Positions 54,729 to 63,448 of a DNA stretch of 64,000 nt are shown piece after piece. The DNA comes from Litorimonas haliclonae (GTDB lineage Bacteria > Pseudomonadota > Alphaproteobacteria > Caulobacterales > Maricaulaceae). A program made the translations under genes and the position numbers. Positions within the stretch are counted from its first letter, which is position 1, and every line of letters starts with the position of its first letter. The notes under the pieces were generated by a model that was not told where the DNA came from, searched no databases, and worked only from the letters and a program-made list of their open reading frames with translations. The stretch lies in contig NZ_CBCSCO010000002.1 of the NCBI RefSeq assembly GCF_965138505.1, positions 310,001 through 374,000 of the forward strand, in the 5' to 3' direction.

Positions 54729-55586
54729 ATGTCACTTTCAACAGCGCGATCAAATATTGCTCGAACACAAAAGTCTATTGCTGATTTGCGTGCGAAAGAT
54801 GCCGCAGAGTCAAAAAAAGAAGCTGATTTAAACAGTAAAATTAACCGAGCTTCTGAATCCGCATCGCGGTCCAGTAGTAGTTCAATCATACAATCTAAAT
54901 TTAAAGAAATTGAACGTTATCAAAAAGCCCTAGCGGCATGCGCTAAGAAACGTGCCGAGTACGCTAAGCAAATGGCATCCAAAACTAATGAGCTTAATAG
55001 AAATAATACATCTCTGGAGCGCGAGGAAAAAAGCCAGAGAGACAACCAGGCTAAGCAAGCTAAGAAAGTTCAAGATGATTTAGAAAGACGGCAGAAATCT
55101 TTTGAACGCGGGTTATCAAGACGATTAAGTATTGCCGCTCAGATTACAGAAACACCTATTTCAAACATAGAGGAAACGTTTGATGTTTTCATCAGCCATG
55201 CATCTGAAGATAAAGAATCGTTTGTAAAAGGGTTAGCTGACGCCCTTGCAGAAGCGGGAATCAAAGTTTGGTATGACGAATTTTCTCTAACTTGGGGTGA
55301 TAGCCTCAGGAAAGAAATTGATAGAGGATTGTCTAACTCAAGGTTTGGAATTGTTGTTTTGTCAGAGAGTTTTTTCTCAAAGTCTTGGCCTCAAACAGAG
55401 TTGGACGGATTGGTGTCTTTGGAGATGTCAGGTGCATCGAGAATACTACCGATATGGCATAAAATCACTAAGGATGAACTGACTCAGCATAGCCCAACCT
55501 TAGCAGGTCGTTTAGCTTTGAATTCTTCAATACATTCAGTCGAAGAGATCGTGGAGAAATTAAAAAAATTATGCGGAAGCGACTAA
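54729..55586 (+). CDS. Coiled-coil TIR-domain protein
   Basis: 285 residues from the ATG at 54729; the frame is open to a TTG at 54657. The N-terminal half is a long Ala/Lys/Ser-rich coiled coil (about 1-130). A TIR domain follows: FDVFISHASEDKESFVKGLADAL, WYDEFSLTWGDSLRKEIDRGL and SWPQTELDGL with the catalytic Glu. Such proteins are NADases that can kill infected cells after oligomerising. Preceded by the same leader as ardA. Confidence 0.85.
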   Translation: MSLSTARSNIARTQKSIADLRAKDAAESKKEADLNSKINRASESASRSSSSSIIQSKFKEIERYQKALAACAKKRAEYAKQMASKTNELNRNNTSLEREEKSQRDNQAKQAKKVQDDLERRQKSFERGLSRRLSIAAQITETPISNIEETFDVFISHASEDKESFVKGLADALAEAGIKVWYDEFSLTWGDSLRKEIDRGLSNSRFGIVVLSESFFSKSWPQTELDGLVSLEMSGASRILPIWHKITKDELTQHSPTLAGRLALNSSIHSVEEIVEKLKKLCGSD

Positions 55587-55759
55587 ATTTTTTAGATGTA
55601 AATACCTCAAGGTCTCAATCTGCTATATTTCCTTTAATTTACGAGTGTTATAAAAAACACAATGTTTTGTATTTGAACGATACATACGCGCCGTACAGCA
55701 AGCCTTGAAAAACATCTATATCGGAGTTTGTTAGCTAGAAACATTTTCTGTCGAAAAAA

Positions 55760-56986
55760 TTACCGTTCTAGACCATTTCTTACGATTTTATTTAATCTTT
55801 TGATTTCTGCTCCTAAAGCCTTGTATGATTGATTTGGCGTTTTCAATTGCTTTGACATACGCTCAGTCAGTTCGCGTTTCTGTCTAAGGTGTTTAAAAAT
55901 TAAGGTGTCGCGTTGCTTTTGATCGCGCAGAACACCCTGATATGCTTGAAATTCATTTTCACGTTTGGTTTTACTGTAAGCGCCAATGATACGGTCAAAC
56001 AATCCTCTAAGTCCTTTATTGAACCGTTCTTGTCTTGTCTTACTTTCAGCAATCGAGCGTTTCTCTTGCATAAATTTTTGTTCAGAGCGTTGCTTTTTAT
56101 GCATACGCGTGAGTTGCGATCGCATCCGCAAATAGGAGCTATCTAGTTTTTCGATCTTGTCTGATTGTTCGTTATAAAGTTTTTTGAGATTTGGGATTAT
56201 CTCTGTCGCTAGTTGCGCTTGAGCCTGTTCAACGGACGGTAGCTCTTTTCTATCTCCAAGCTTTTGCTTTAGGTTTATGGTTTTGACGTTTGCATATCGG
56301 CTTAGGGAGTACACTTCCCCGTTCATATCGGTTGCCACATAGCCGCGACTATCTCCACGCGCCAGTCTATAGCCGTATCCATTAAGCGAATTCTCAAAGG
56401 CGGGCTTTGAATCAGACTGTTTCCAACATGATTGGAGAATAGCTTTAATCTCACGGGGGTCTTTGCCCTGTCTCTTGGCTTGTTGCCATTCTTCGAGCGT
56501 AAAGTTCTTAGGATCGCGCAAGTGCGGACTGAGAAAGCCTTTAGGCAGTTCCCATCCTTTTTCGAGAAAGATGTCCTTTGCCAAGGCGTTAAGTTTTCTT
56601 TTTGGAAATGAGAGCGCGATAGCTTTCATTTTTTCGGTGTCAACACGGCTCCAAACAACATGACAGTGGCGTCTATCTTCTTTCTCATGAAAGACGATGG
56701 CGCGAGGTTGTCCTGCAAGTCCAAGCGTTTCTTCGACGCGAGCAATAGTGATTTCAAAATCTTTCGTTTCCACATTCTCCTTTGCAGGAGGGTTGAGGCT
56801 TAGCGAGTAAAGGTATTTCTGGCACTTGGTACCGCGGGAGAAGGCTTCCGCTTCCTTAAAAGCACCATGTAGATCATCACAGGCAAAACCTGATACGTCA
56901 TGCACTGTAACATGTTCATTTTCTGAGCTAAGGAGGTGCCGGGCTAGGTTTTGACCGTTGCCCCTAGAATGACCGATCATAATCAT
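55760..56986 (-). CDS. Relaxase / mobilization nuclease
   Basis: 408 residues. N-terminal relaxase domain with the metal triad His100, His107, His109 in IVFHEKEDRRHCHVVWSRVD; then a long Lys/Arg-rich coiled coil. The three-His layout fits VirD2/MobA-like (MOBP-type) relaxases. It nicks oriT and pilots DNA to the coupling protein. It starts within the mobC stop (ATGA). No primase or helicase domain. Confidence 0.88.
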   Translation of the reverse strand: MIMIGHSRGNGQNLARHLLSSENEHVTVHDVSGFACDDLHGAFKEAEAFSRGTKCQKYLYSLSLNPPAKENVETKDFEITIARVEETLGLAGQPRAIVFHEKEDRRHCHVVWSRVDTEKMKAIALSFPKRKLNALAKDIFLEKGWELPKGFLSPHLRDPKNFTLEEWQQAKRQGKDPREIKAILQSCWKQSDSKPAFENSLNGYGYRLARGDSRGYVATDMNGEVYSLSRYANVKTINLKQKLGDRKELPSVEQAQAQLATEIIPNLKKLYNEQSDKIEKLDSSYLRMRSQLTRMHKKQRSEQKFMQEKRSIAESKTRQERFNKGLRGLFDRIIGAYSKTKRENEFQAYQGVLRDQKQRDTLIFKHLRQKRELTERMSKQLKTPNQSYKALGAEIKRLNKIVRNGLER

Positions 56987-57402
56987 GTGTCATCCTCCTT
57001 GAGGCCAAGAGCCTTAATCAAGGTCAGGCGGATGTAAGCGATATTGTAAGCGGCTTCCAAGATTGCAGCTTCTGTAACTGCGGGAAGGGCAAGCGTACCT
57101 GTATTGATAGCTTTCGCGATTTGGTTGACATTGTTGGGAAGTTTCGATTTCCCTAGTGCGCCCAAGACTTTACAAAGCGCTTCGTAATCTTTCACTGGGC
57201 GTTTGCCACGAGTGCGGTGGCGTTCAGCAGTTTTACCCACGCAACGGGAGCGCACATAAGCACTTAGTGTCAAATCTCCTGCCTTACGTTCCAGTTCAGC
57301 ACGTTCATTATCCGTGAAGCGCACACAGATTGGCTTTGGGTAAACCTTTTTGGGTTTTCTTGCAGATGCTGTTTTAAAGTCTTTTTGAGCTACACCCGTC
57401 AT
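56983..57402 (-). CDS. MobC-like relaxosome accessory protein
   Basis: 139 residues. Basic N-terminus, a ribbon-helix-helix-like segment (ICVRFTDNERAELERKAGDLTLSAYVRSR) and the conserved C-terminal NNVNQIAKAIN block of MobC proteins. It helps the relaxase open oriT. Its own ATG overlaps the TGA of a frame that would be the 3' end of the integrase gene in the excised circle. Confidence 0.87.
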   Translation of the reverse strand: MTGVAQKDFKTASARKPKKVYPKPICVRFTDNERAELERKAGDLTLSAYVRSRCVGKTAERHRTRGKRPVKDYEALCKVLGALGKSKLPNNVNQIAKAINTGTLALPAVTEAAILEAAYNIAYIRLTLIKALGLKEDDT

Positions 57403-57509
57403 GGCTTTTGCTCAATTGGTTTGGTGATATCAGAATGCTTGAGTTGGGTGTTCCAGTCCTCTAAAGTCTCAAAAAGCGCGTTCGAAGTTTCCCCTTCGAG
57501 GTGCGCCAT
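57399..57509 (-). other. Orphan 3' exon-like segment of the integrase gene at the right end of the element
   Basis: 36 codons starting MAHLEGETSN at the att core and ending PIEQKP, then TGA overlapping the mobC ATG. The phase at the core is the same as in the integrase (VMAH...). In the excised circle this would replace the tRNA-derived tail RGGFEPPTP. In the integrated form it has no good ribosome site and is probably silent or a fragment. Confidence 0.65.
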
Positions 57510-57510
57510 T
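57500..57510. repeat. Proposed attR core
   Basis: GGTGCGCCATT, identical to 21534-21544; after one mismatch CTTTT also matches. Right of it begins chromosomal sequence. In the empty site the tRNA would continue with TTTCTTTTC. Confidence 0.7.
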
Positions 57511-57786
57511 TCTTTTCTATTCTGAGCAATGTGATGAATTGATTTGCGTAAGTTAATGCTCCGGGAGTCCTATAAAGGCCGCGCGCGATACACTCCGTCT
57601 AATGTCTCAAAGATAGAGCGGGACCACGCCAGTGATCCGAATTTCGCGTCTTGTTTCAGACAGAATATTTAAGAGCTCCACCTCCGCAGACAGCTCAGCG
57701 GACGTGTTCCTTATGAGGAGGCCTTGTGGAGCCGTTGATTTGTTGAGGAGACTTTCTGAGTTAAACACCAGAATGCCTCCTCAAAA

Positions 57787-58209
57787 CTATTTAGGCTCTT
57801 CCCTGTGAATTTTTTTGAAGACGCGTTTTTTGAAAACCCATTTGCCGTCTATTTTTACGCATTCATCTTCATAGTAACCGCGATCTCTCGTTGTGCGCCC
57901 ATCCGCATCGTCAAATACTTCCGAGGTGTAGCAGCGAACTTCAGCGGTATTACCGTTAACGACGATATGGCCTGGCGTTGAAACGAATATCACCCCGGGA
58001 TACTGGGCCATTGCACCGACCCACATATCGACGATCGCTTTGCGGCCGATTACATCGGGAAATTCAGGGTAGTCGGGCAAACTCCAGCTGGAGTCTTCGG
58101 CCCAACAAGCGCTCCATTCCTCGGCATTGTTTCGGCAGACGGCATCAGAATAAACGTCCAATAATTCGCGAATGGCTAGTCTATCTTCAAAAGGTCCTGA
58201 AAAGCTCAT
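57787..58209 (-). CDS. NTF2/SnoaL-like protein
   Basis: 140 residues with the cone-shaped NTF2-like pattern: DRLAIRELLDVYSDAV, CWAEDSSWSL, VIGRKAIVDMW and GYYEDECVKIDGKWVFKKR. The family includes small isomerases, dehydratases and the beta subunits of ring-hydroxylating oxygenases. Next to a Rieske ferredoxin and opposite a Rieske oxygenase, so it probably acts in the same pathway. Confidence 0.82.
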   Translation of the reverse strand: MSFSGPFEDRLAIRELLDVYSDAVCRNNAEEWSACWAEDSSWSLPDYPEFPDVIGRKAIVDMWVGAMAQYPGVIFVSTPGHIVVNGNTAEVRCYTSEVFDDADGRTTRDRGYYEDECVKIDGKWVFKKRVFKKIHREEPK

Positions 58210-58227
58210 CGTCTCTCTCCTATAAAT

Positions 58228-58581
58228 TTAAAACCCTGACGCAGAGGCGATTTCTGCGACATAGGCTTCGTCGGGAATCTCCACTTCGACCCAACCGTCT
58301 TCAATCCTGGAGTTGAAGGTTTTTACCGGAGGGTATTGGCCACCGATATTCTCTCCGTTCTCAAGTTTGAACCGGGCGCCGTGGAGCGGGCACATTATCG
58401 TGCCGCGTCTTATTCTGCCGCCTTCCAATTCAGAATTTTGGTGGCTGCACATATTCATCAGGGCAAATACTTTTTCGTTGGAGTAGATCAGCAACACTGG
58501 CCAATCATTGAGCTTCATGCAGGCGGATTTACGATCTACTAGATCGTCAAACGCGACCGCTTTAATAAATGATTGGCCCAT
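58228..58581 (-). CDS. Rieske [2Fe-2S] ferredoxin
   Basis: 117 residues. The cluster ligands are in CSHQN (CxH) and CPLHGARF (CxxH), as in soluble Rieske ferredoxins that feed electrons to ring-hydroxylating oxygenases. 18 bp before the NTF2-like gene. The matching oxygenase alpha subunit lies at 59547; the reductase is not in the window. Confidence 0.9.
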   Translation of the reverse strand: MGQSFIKAVAFDDLVDRKSACMKLNDWPVLLIYSNEKVFALMNMCSHQNSELEGGRIRRGTIMCPLHGARFKLENGENIGGQYPPVKTFNSRIEDGWVEVEIPDEAYVAEIASASGF

Positions 58582-58747
58582 ATCCCCTGACTGTTTTTAA
58601 GTTCTTGTAGAGTGTCTTTCGTCACATAATTGGGCGCGCCCCATATGTGTAGCTATTAGATTGATTAGCTCGTTCGGGCCGCGCGGTTCCGTATAGTAAA
58701 TTAAAGGCGATGCCAGAAGCGCCTGAAATCAACGTAGATCATAGGGG

Positions 58748-59533
58748 ATGCCAGTGAGCGGTCGCTTAGCAGGTAAAACAGCCATCATAATCGGAGCGTC
58801 TAACCCCGATAGTATGGGCGCGGTAACCGCAATGCGTTTTGCACAGGAAGGCGCAAATCTGATTCTTGCAGCGCGGCGTGAGGCAGACCTTAAAACTGTT
58901 GCGGAAAGTAACTCAGCGCTTGCGATGACCGCCGATGTCACTGATGAAGAGAGCTTGGCGGCCCTCGCGGATCGGGCAATTGCTGAATTCGGGAGCGTTG
59001 ATATAGCGGTAAACTATGCCGGGACAGAGGTTAGCGGTCCGATTAGCGAAATCACGCCGGAGGATTTGCGACGGTCTTCAGATGTACATTTCATGGGGCC
59101 AATCCTGTTTTTTAAACAGATGGCAGAGCGCATGTCTTCTGGAGAAACGCCTGGCGGCTCTCTGATTACGGCCTCTAGCATGACGGCGATCCTGGCTCCG
59201 CCCGGTTACGCGGGTTACGCTGGTGCGAAAAGCGGCGCGGATCATGCCGTGAAGATCGCCGCCGTTGAATATGGTCCAAAAAACATCCGGGTGAATGCGA
59301 TCGCGCCCGGCTTCACCAAAACGACAATGACGGAGCAAGCTTTTGAAATGGAGAGCCTCGCACAGGCTTTTCTGAACGAAACGCCGCTTGGCCGCGCCCC
59401 CACCACACAAGACATTGCGAACGCCGCCCTGTGGCTTGCTTCGGACGAGGCATTCGTCACGGGTCAAATCATTGACGTTACGGGGGGGCAAACACTGCGG
59501 CGCATACCAACGCCGCAAGAGATGGGATTTTAA
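58748..59533 (+). CDS. Short-chain dehydrogenase/reductase
   Basis: 261 residues. The cofactor loop is atypical (IIGASNPDSMG instead of TGxxxGxG). The catalytic Ser lies in TASSMTA and YAGAK supplies the Tyr/Lys pair; C-terminal VTGQIIDVTGGQ is usual. NAD(P)-dependent oxidoreductase. First gene of a plus-strand run with the Rieske oxygenase; starts ATG at 58748. Confidence 0.87.
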   Translation: MPVSGRLAGKTAIIIGASNPDSMGAVTAMRFAQEGANLILAARREADLKTVAESNSALAMTADVTDEESLAALADRAIAEFGSVDIAVNYAGTEVSGPISEITPEDLRRSSDVHFMGPILFFKQMAERMSSGETPGGSLITASSMTAILAPPGYAGYAGAKSGADHAVKIAAVEYGPKNIRVNAIAPGFTKTTMTEQAFEMESLAQAFLNETPLGRAPTTQDIANAALWLASDEAFVTGQIIDVTGGQTLRRIPTPQEMGF

Positions 59534-59546
59534 AGAGAAAGACGTT

Positions 59547-60866
59547 ATGAAGAATATAGATTCATTTCCCGGAGGATATCACCCGGACTACGATCCCCCT
59601 GTCCGCGGCGATAACATCACCGCAGAGCGATATTTTTCCAAAGAATGGATGCAAAAAGAATGGGATCACCTCTGGACCAAGATTTGGCATGTTGGAGGAC
59701 ATATCTCCGACGTTGAAGAGCCGGGCGATTGGGTTCGTCACAATATCATGAACGAGTCGGTGATTATGATCCGCCAAGAGGATGGTAGCATCAAAGCCTT
59801 TTATAATGCCTGTCAGCATCGCGGAAACCGACTGGTGTTTTCTGATATTGGAGGCGGAGAAACAATCACTTGCTCTTACCACGGTTGGAAGTGGGGCAAA
59901 GACGGCGTCCTGAAACAAGCACAAAATGCTGAAGATGTCGTCGGAGGCAATCCATGCGGGAAACTTAAACTCGTGGAACTTCAATGCGAAATCTGGGCCG
60001 GCTTTATATGGTATAATATGGACCCAGAGGCTAAGCCTCTTCTCGAATGGCTAGATCCCTTGCCGGAAATGTTGGCAGGATATCAGATGGAGACTCAAAC
60101 CCGGACACTTTACCTGACGACTGAGGCCCCGTGTAACTGGAAAGTAATAAGAGATAACTTTAACGAATCCTATCATTTGCCGACTTTGCATCCTGAACTC
60201 GCGACATTTGTTGAGGATGACTATAAAAACACCCATTTCCAGAGCTATCAGAGCGGACACAATGTCATGGTCATGAAGGGTCATCAGCCCTCCACGAGGG
60301 AGATACCGCAGGAATTTTGTGAGCCTCCGCTGGATGTTGTTCTTGAATATTGGGGGCTGGACCCAAAAGACTTTGAGAAAAGACCTGCTGATGCGCGTAT
60401 CGCAATTCAAAAAGCCAAGAGAGAGACAGGAGCTGAAAAAGGCTATACTTTTTTCGAAACGCTCAATGACGCTCAATTGACAGATTATTATCACTGTACT
60501 CTCTGGCCGAATTTTACTTTGACCCTAAGTGCCGACGGATTCCAGGTGCTGCGAAGCGAGCCCCACCCGACAGATCCTGAAAAATGTATTTTTGACCATT
60601 GGTTCTTCAATCCAGAAGTTGAAGGCCGCGATGTGGTTGAGACACCTTGTGGACCGAAGCCCTTTGAAGACGCCGAACATGAGACTATTGTCTATGGTGA
60701 AAAGTCATTGGGTTTTGTCGCGGATCAAGACTTATCTGTGGGCTCTAGTCAGCAGCAAGGATTACACTCCAGAGGCTATACAGGTGGCGTTCTTACTGGC
60801 CAGGAAAAACGAATTCAACGTTTTCATGAACTCCTAAATGATGCTGTCGGCGTTGGACCCACATAG
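59547..60866 (+). CDS. Aromatic ring-hydroxylating oxygenase alpha subunit
   Basis: 439 residues from the ATG at 59547 (the frame opens earlier inside the SDR gene). Rieske ligands CQHRGN and CSYHGWKW; mononuclear iron site NFNESYHLPTLHPE with two His. It inserts oxygen into an aromatic or cyclic substrate using electrons from a Rieske ferredoxin. No beta subunit gene of classical type is adjacent. The substrate cannot be told. Confidence 0.9.
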   Translation: MKNIDSFPGGYHPDYDPPVRGDNITAERYFSKEWMQKEWDHLWTKIWHVGGHISDVEEPGDWVRHNIMNESVIMIRQEDGSIKAFYNACQHRGNRLVFSDIGGGETITCSYHGWKWGKDGVLKQAQNAEDVVGGNPCGKLKLVELQCEIWAGFIWYNMDPEAKPLLEWLDPLPEMLAGYQMETQTRTLYLTTEAPCNWKVIRDNFNESYHLPTLHPELATFVEDDYKNTHFQSYQSGHNVMVMKGHQPSTREIPQEFCEPPLDVVLEYWGLDPKDFEKRPADARIAIQKAKRETGAEKGYTFFETLNDAQLTDYYHCTLWPNFTLTLSADGFQVLRSEPHPTDPEKCIFDHWFFNPEVEGRDVVETPCGPKPFEDAEHETIVYGEKSLGFVADQDLSVGSSQQQGLHSRGYTGGVLTGQEKRIQRFHELLNDAVGVGPT

Positions 60867-60868
60867 CT

Positions 60869-61888
60869 ATGGCCTTGAACGAAAATAAAATGGTTCGTCT
60901 GGTGAAGCGGCCGGACGGAGCGCCTGACTCGAGCTGTTTTGAAGTCATAAGCGGTTCGGTCCCAGAGCCGGGCGAGGGCGAATTCCTGCTCGAAAATTTG
61001 ATTTTTTCCATGGATGCCGGTGTTCGAGGCTTCATGGACGAAGCTGCAACGTTTGAGGGGTATATGCCTCAAATTCCGCTAGGCGAAACCGTATTCGGCA
61101 TGACCCTCGGAAAGGTTCTTAAATCCAATAACCCGTCCGTCAAAGTCGGTGATTATATGAGAGGAATGGCAAAGTGGGAGAATTACTCCATTTTGAATGA
61201 TGCTATTGGACTCGAAAAAGTAGAACCAAAGCAAGGTGTACCGCTGCAACATTATATGGGAGCGCTAGGCCCTGTGGGACTTACTGCGTGGGTCGGAATG
61301 TGCAAAATCGGCGGGGTAAAAAAAGGCGACACTGTAGTGGTTAATGCTGCGGCGGGAGCGACGGGCGGATTAGCGGGGCAAATCGCCAAACTTCGCGGAG
61401 CGCGCGTTATTGGCTTGACGAGCACTAAAGCGAAAATCGAGCGCCTTTATGAACTAGGATATGATGAGGCAATTAATTACAAAACGGTCAATGACCTAGG
61501 CTCTGCAATTGCCGAAAAATGCCCTGACGGTGTGAATGTGTTTTTCGATAATGTCGGCGGCGAAATGCTTGAAAGCATTTTACCCGTAATGGCGGAAAAT
61601 GGCTGCGTTGTATGTTGCGGTATGATTGCGGATTATAACAATAGTGACGCTCCTTATGGGGTTAAGAGCCTCTGGAATATTGTTCTGAAACGTTTAAAAT
61701 TGCAGGGCTTTCTACTTTTTGATCATTTCGACGTCATACCTAAAGCTCAGTCGGAGTTGAACGACTGGGCCGCATCTGGAGAGCTAAAGATATTTGATAA
61801 TATTTACGACGGCGTAGCAGAAATACCGACCGCCTTTATTGATCTCATGACCGGGAAGACTATGGGAAAAACCTTGGTGAAAGCGTAA
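60869..61888 (+). CDS. Zinc-free MDR-family NADP-dependent oxidoreductase
   Basis: 339 residues. GroES-like N-terminus without the zinc ligands of alcohol dehydrogenases, then NAAAGATGGLAGQIAKLRGARVIGLTST (cofactor) and FFDNVGGEMLES, as in the 2-alkenal/prostaglandin reductase group. It probably reduces an activated C=C bond. Two bp after the oxygenase gene, so the same operon. Confidence 0.88.
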   Translation: MALNENKMVRLVKRPDGAPDSSCFEVISGSVPEPGEGEFLLENLIFSMDAGVRGFMDEAATFEGYMPQIPLGETVFGMTLGKVLKSNNPSVKVGDYMRGMAKWENYSILNDAIGLEKVEPKQGVPLQHYMGALGPVGLTAWVGMCKIGGVKKGDTVVVNAAAGATGGLAGQIAKLRGARVIGLTSTKAKIERLYELGYDEAINYKTVNDLGSAIAEKCPDGVNVFFDNVGGEMLESILPVMAENGCVVCCGMIADYNNSDAPYGVKSLWNIVLKRLKLQGFLLFDHFDVIPKAQSELNDWAASGELKIFDNIYDGVAEIPTAFIDLMTGKTMGKTLVKA

Positions 61889-61890
61889 TT

Positions 61891-62658
61891 ATGGCAGATT
61901 CAACAATCTTAATCACGGGCGGCGCGTCAGGTATCGGCGCGGCCATTGTGCGGACGGCATTTGCAGAGTTTGAGAACGTATTTTTCTCAGATATTCAGGA
62001 CGATTTGGGAGAAAAGCTCGCAGTAGAAACAGGAGCCACATATTTAAATCAGGATGTTTCGAACGAAAAACGCTGGAAAGAGGTCATGGCGGAAATTGTT
62101 AGCGCAACCGGCCGTCTTGATGCCTTAATAAACAATGCCGGTATTTTCCTGGGCGGATGTATCGAAGATACAGAAATGGATCTTTGGATGAAGATGATCG
62201 CCGTAAACCAAACGGGGACTATGCTTGGATGCCGTGAAGCTATTTCCGTGATGAAAGAAAATCCCGGTGGCCCCAAAGGATCCATCGTAAATATGTCGTC
62301 GATTACAGGTTTTATCGGCCTGGCGAATGGCGCGGCTTACGGAGCAACCAAAGGTGCGGTTCGGTTACTATCCAAATCAATCGCGGTCCACTGCGCGAAA
62401 GAATATAAGGACATTCGGTGCAATTCAGTTCACCCCGGTGCGATTGATACCCCAATGAATCAAGCAGCCTTTGAGGCCTCAGGGGATGCCGCCGGCACAA
62501 GAGCATTCTTTGAAACATTACAACCAATTGGCCGTATGGGCACATCGGAAGAAATTGCCAATGGGGTTATGTTTCTAGCCTCTGATAAATCCAGTTTTGT
62601 GACTGGTACAGAATTGTTAATTGATGGCGGTTGGCTAGCGGCCTCCGGCCCTCTTTAG
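61891..62658 (+). CDS. Short-chain dehydrogenase/reductase
   Basis: 255 residues with complete classical motifs: TGGASGIGAA, NNAG, NMSSITG, YGATKGAV and SFVTGTELLIDGGW. NAD(P)-dependent oxidation of a hydroxyl or reduction of a ketone. Two bp after the MDR reductase. Confidence 0.92.
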   Translation: MADSTILITGGASGIGAAIVRTAFAEFENVFFSDIQDDLGEKLAVETGATYLNQDVSNEKRWKEVMAEIVSATGRLDALINNAGIFLGGCIEDTEMDLWMKMIAVNQTGTMLGCREAISVMKENPGGPKGSIVNMSSITGFIGLANGAAYGATKGAVRLLSKSIAVHCAKEYKDIRCNSVHPGAIDTPMNQAAFEASGDAAGTRAFFETLQPIGRMGTSEEIANGVMFLASDKSSFVTGTELLIDGGWLAASGPL

Positions 62659-62674
62659 GGGCTTCTGAAATAAT

Positions 62675-63448
62675 ATGACCGGACGTCTCACGGGAAAAAT
62701 AGCACTAATATCTGGCGGGGCGAGTGGTATCGGCGCCGCGACCGCTAGGTTATTCGTGGAAGAAGGCGCACGATTGGTCGTGGGTGATATTAATATCGAA
62801 AAAGGGCGGAGTGTGGTTAACAAGCTCGGGGACGCAGCGAGTTTTGTTGAGCTTGACGTAACCTCCCCAGATAGTTGGGAAGAGGCCGTAAAGGCAACCA
62901 AAAACACATTTGGCGGTATTACCACGTTGATAAACTCAGCCGGGGTCAGCATTCCGGGAAGTATCGAAGACATATCTTTAGACGACTTTAGAAAAACGAT
63001 CTCCATCAACTTGGAGGGGACTTTTTTAGGCACGCAGGCGGGTGTTAGGGCGCTTAAAACTGTGAAGGGGGCCGCCATCGTGAATGTCGCCTCTACTTTA
63101 GGGCACCGCGGCGGCGCCTTCATTCCCGCCTATTGCGCCTCCAAGGGGGGCGTGCGGATGTTCACACGTTCCGTAGCTCTGCACTGCGCAGAGAATCAAT
63201 ATGATATTCGCGTCAACACGGTCTCCCCGGGGGCAATACATACAGAAATGGTTGAGGCTTATATTGACGCCGGGGTTAAAGCAGGCTCCACAGCCGAAGA
63301 CGTTATAAAGGGTTTCGCGGACGGCCATCCCATGAAGCGGCTTGGTAGCCCGGACGAACCTGCCAATGCGATTGTTTTCTTGGCATCGGACGAAGCCAGT
63401 TATTCGACTGGAATTGATATTCCTGTAGACGGAGGTTACCTCGCCTAA
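62675..63448 (+). CDS. Short-chain dehydrogenase/reductase
   Basis: 257 residues, classical SDR: SGGASGIGAA, NSAG, NVASTLGHRGG, YCASKGGVRMFTRS and YSTGIDIPVDGGY. Similar to the preceding SDR, so perhaps a duplication. The stop overlaps the next start by 1 bp. Confidence 0.92.
   Translation: MTGRLTGKIALISGGASGIGAATARLFVEEGARLVVGDINIEKGRSVVNKLGDAASFVELDVTSPDSWEEAVKATKNTFGGITTLINSAGVSIPGSIEDISLDDFRKTISINLEGTFLGTQAGVRALKTVKGAAIVNVASTLGHRGGAFIPAYCASKGGVRMFTRSVALHCAENQYDIRVNTVSPGAIHTEMVEAYIDAGVKAGSTAEDVIKGFADGHPMKRLGSPDEPANAIVFLASDEASYSTGIDIPVDGGYLA

Larger units (their letters stand above)
21534..57510. mobile_element. Integrative mobilizable element inserted at the 3' end of tRNA-Arg
   Basis: About 36 kb. 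The left boundary is the tRNA-Arg 3' end with a serine integrase immediately inside. The right boundary is an 11-bp repeat of the tRNA end just outside mobC and the relaxase. It contains a relaxase, MobC and a VirD4-type coupling protein but no VirB or other mating-pair genes, so it would need a helper for transfer. Anti-restriction (ardA), a microcin-like locus, a RiPP-like locus and several defence-type genes are its cargo. No IS transposase is seen inside. Confidence 0.8.

Noticed and set aside
57511..57580. Frame continuing upstream of MAHLEG (reads INLRKSIHHIAQNRKE) as a separate gene
   Set aside because: No start codon precedes it before an in-frame stop, and it lies on the chromosomal side of the proposed attR, so it is taken as a chance open frame.
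57714..57783. Inverted repeat TGAGGAGGC/GCCTCCTCA as a terminator
   Set aside because: The loop is over 50 nt and no T tract follows, so termination is unlikely.
59388..59546. Upstream extension of the Rieske oxygenase frame
   Set aside because: It lies inside the SDR gene in another frame; the ATG at 59547 gives the normal family start.
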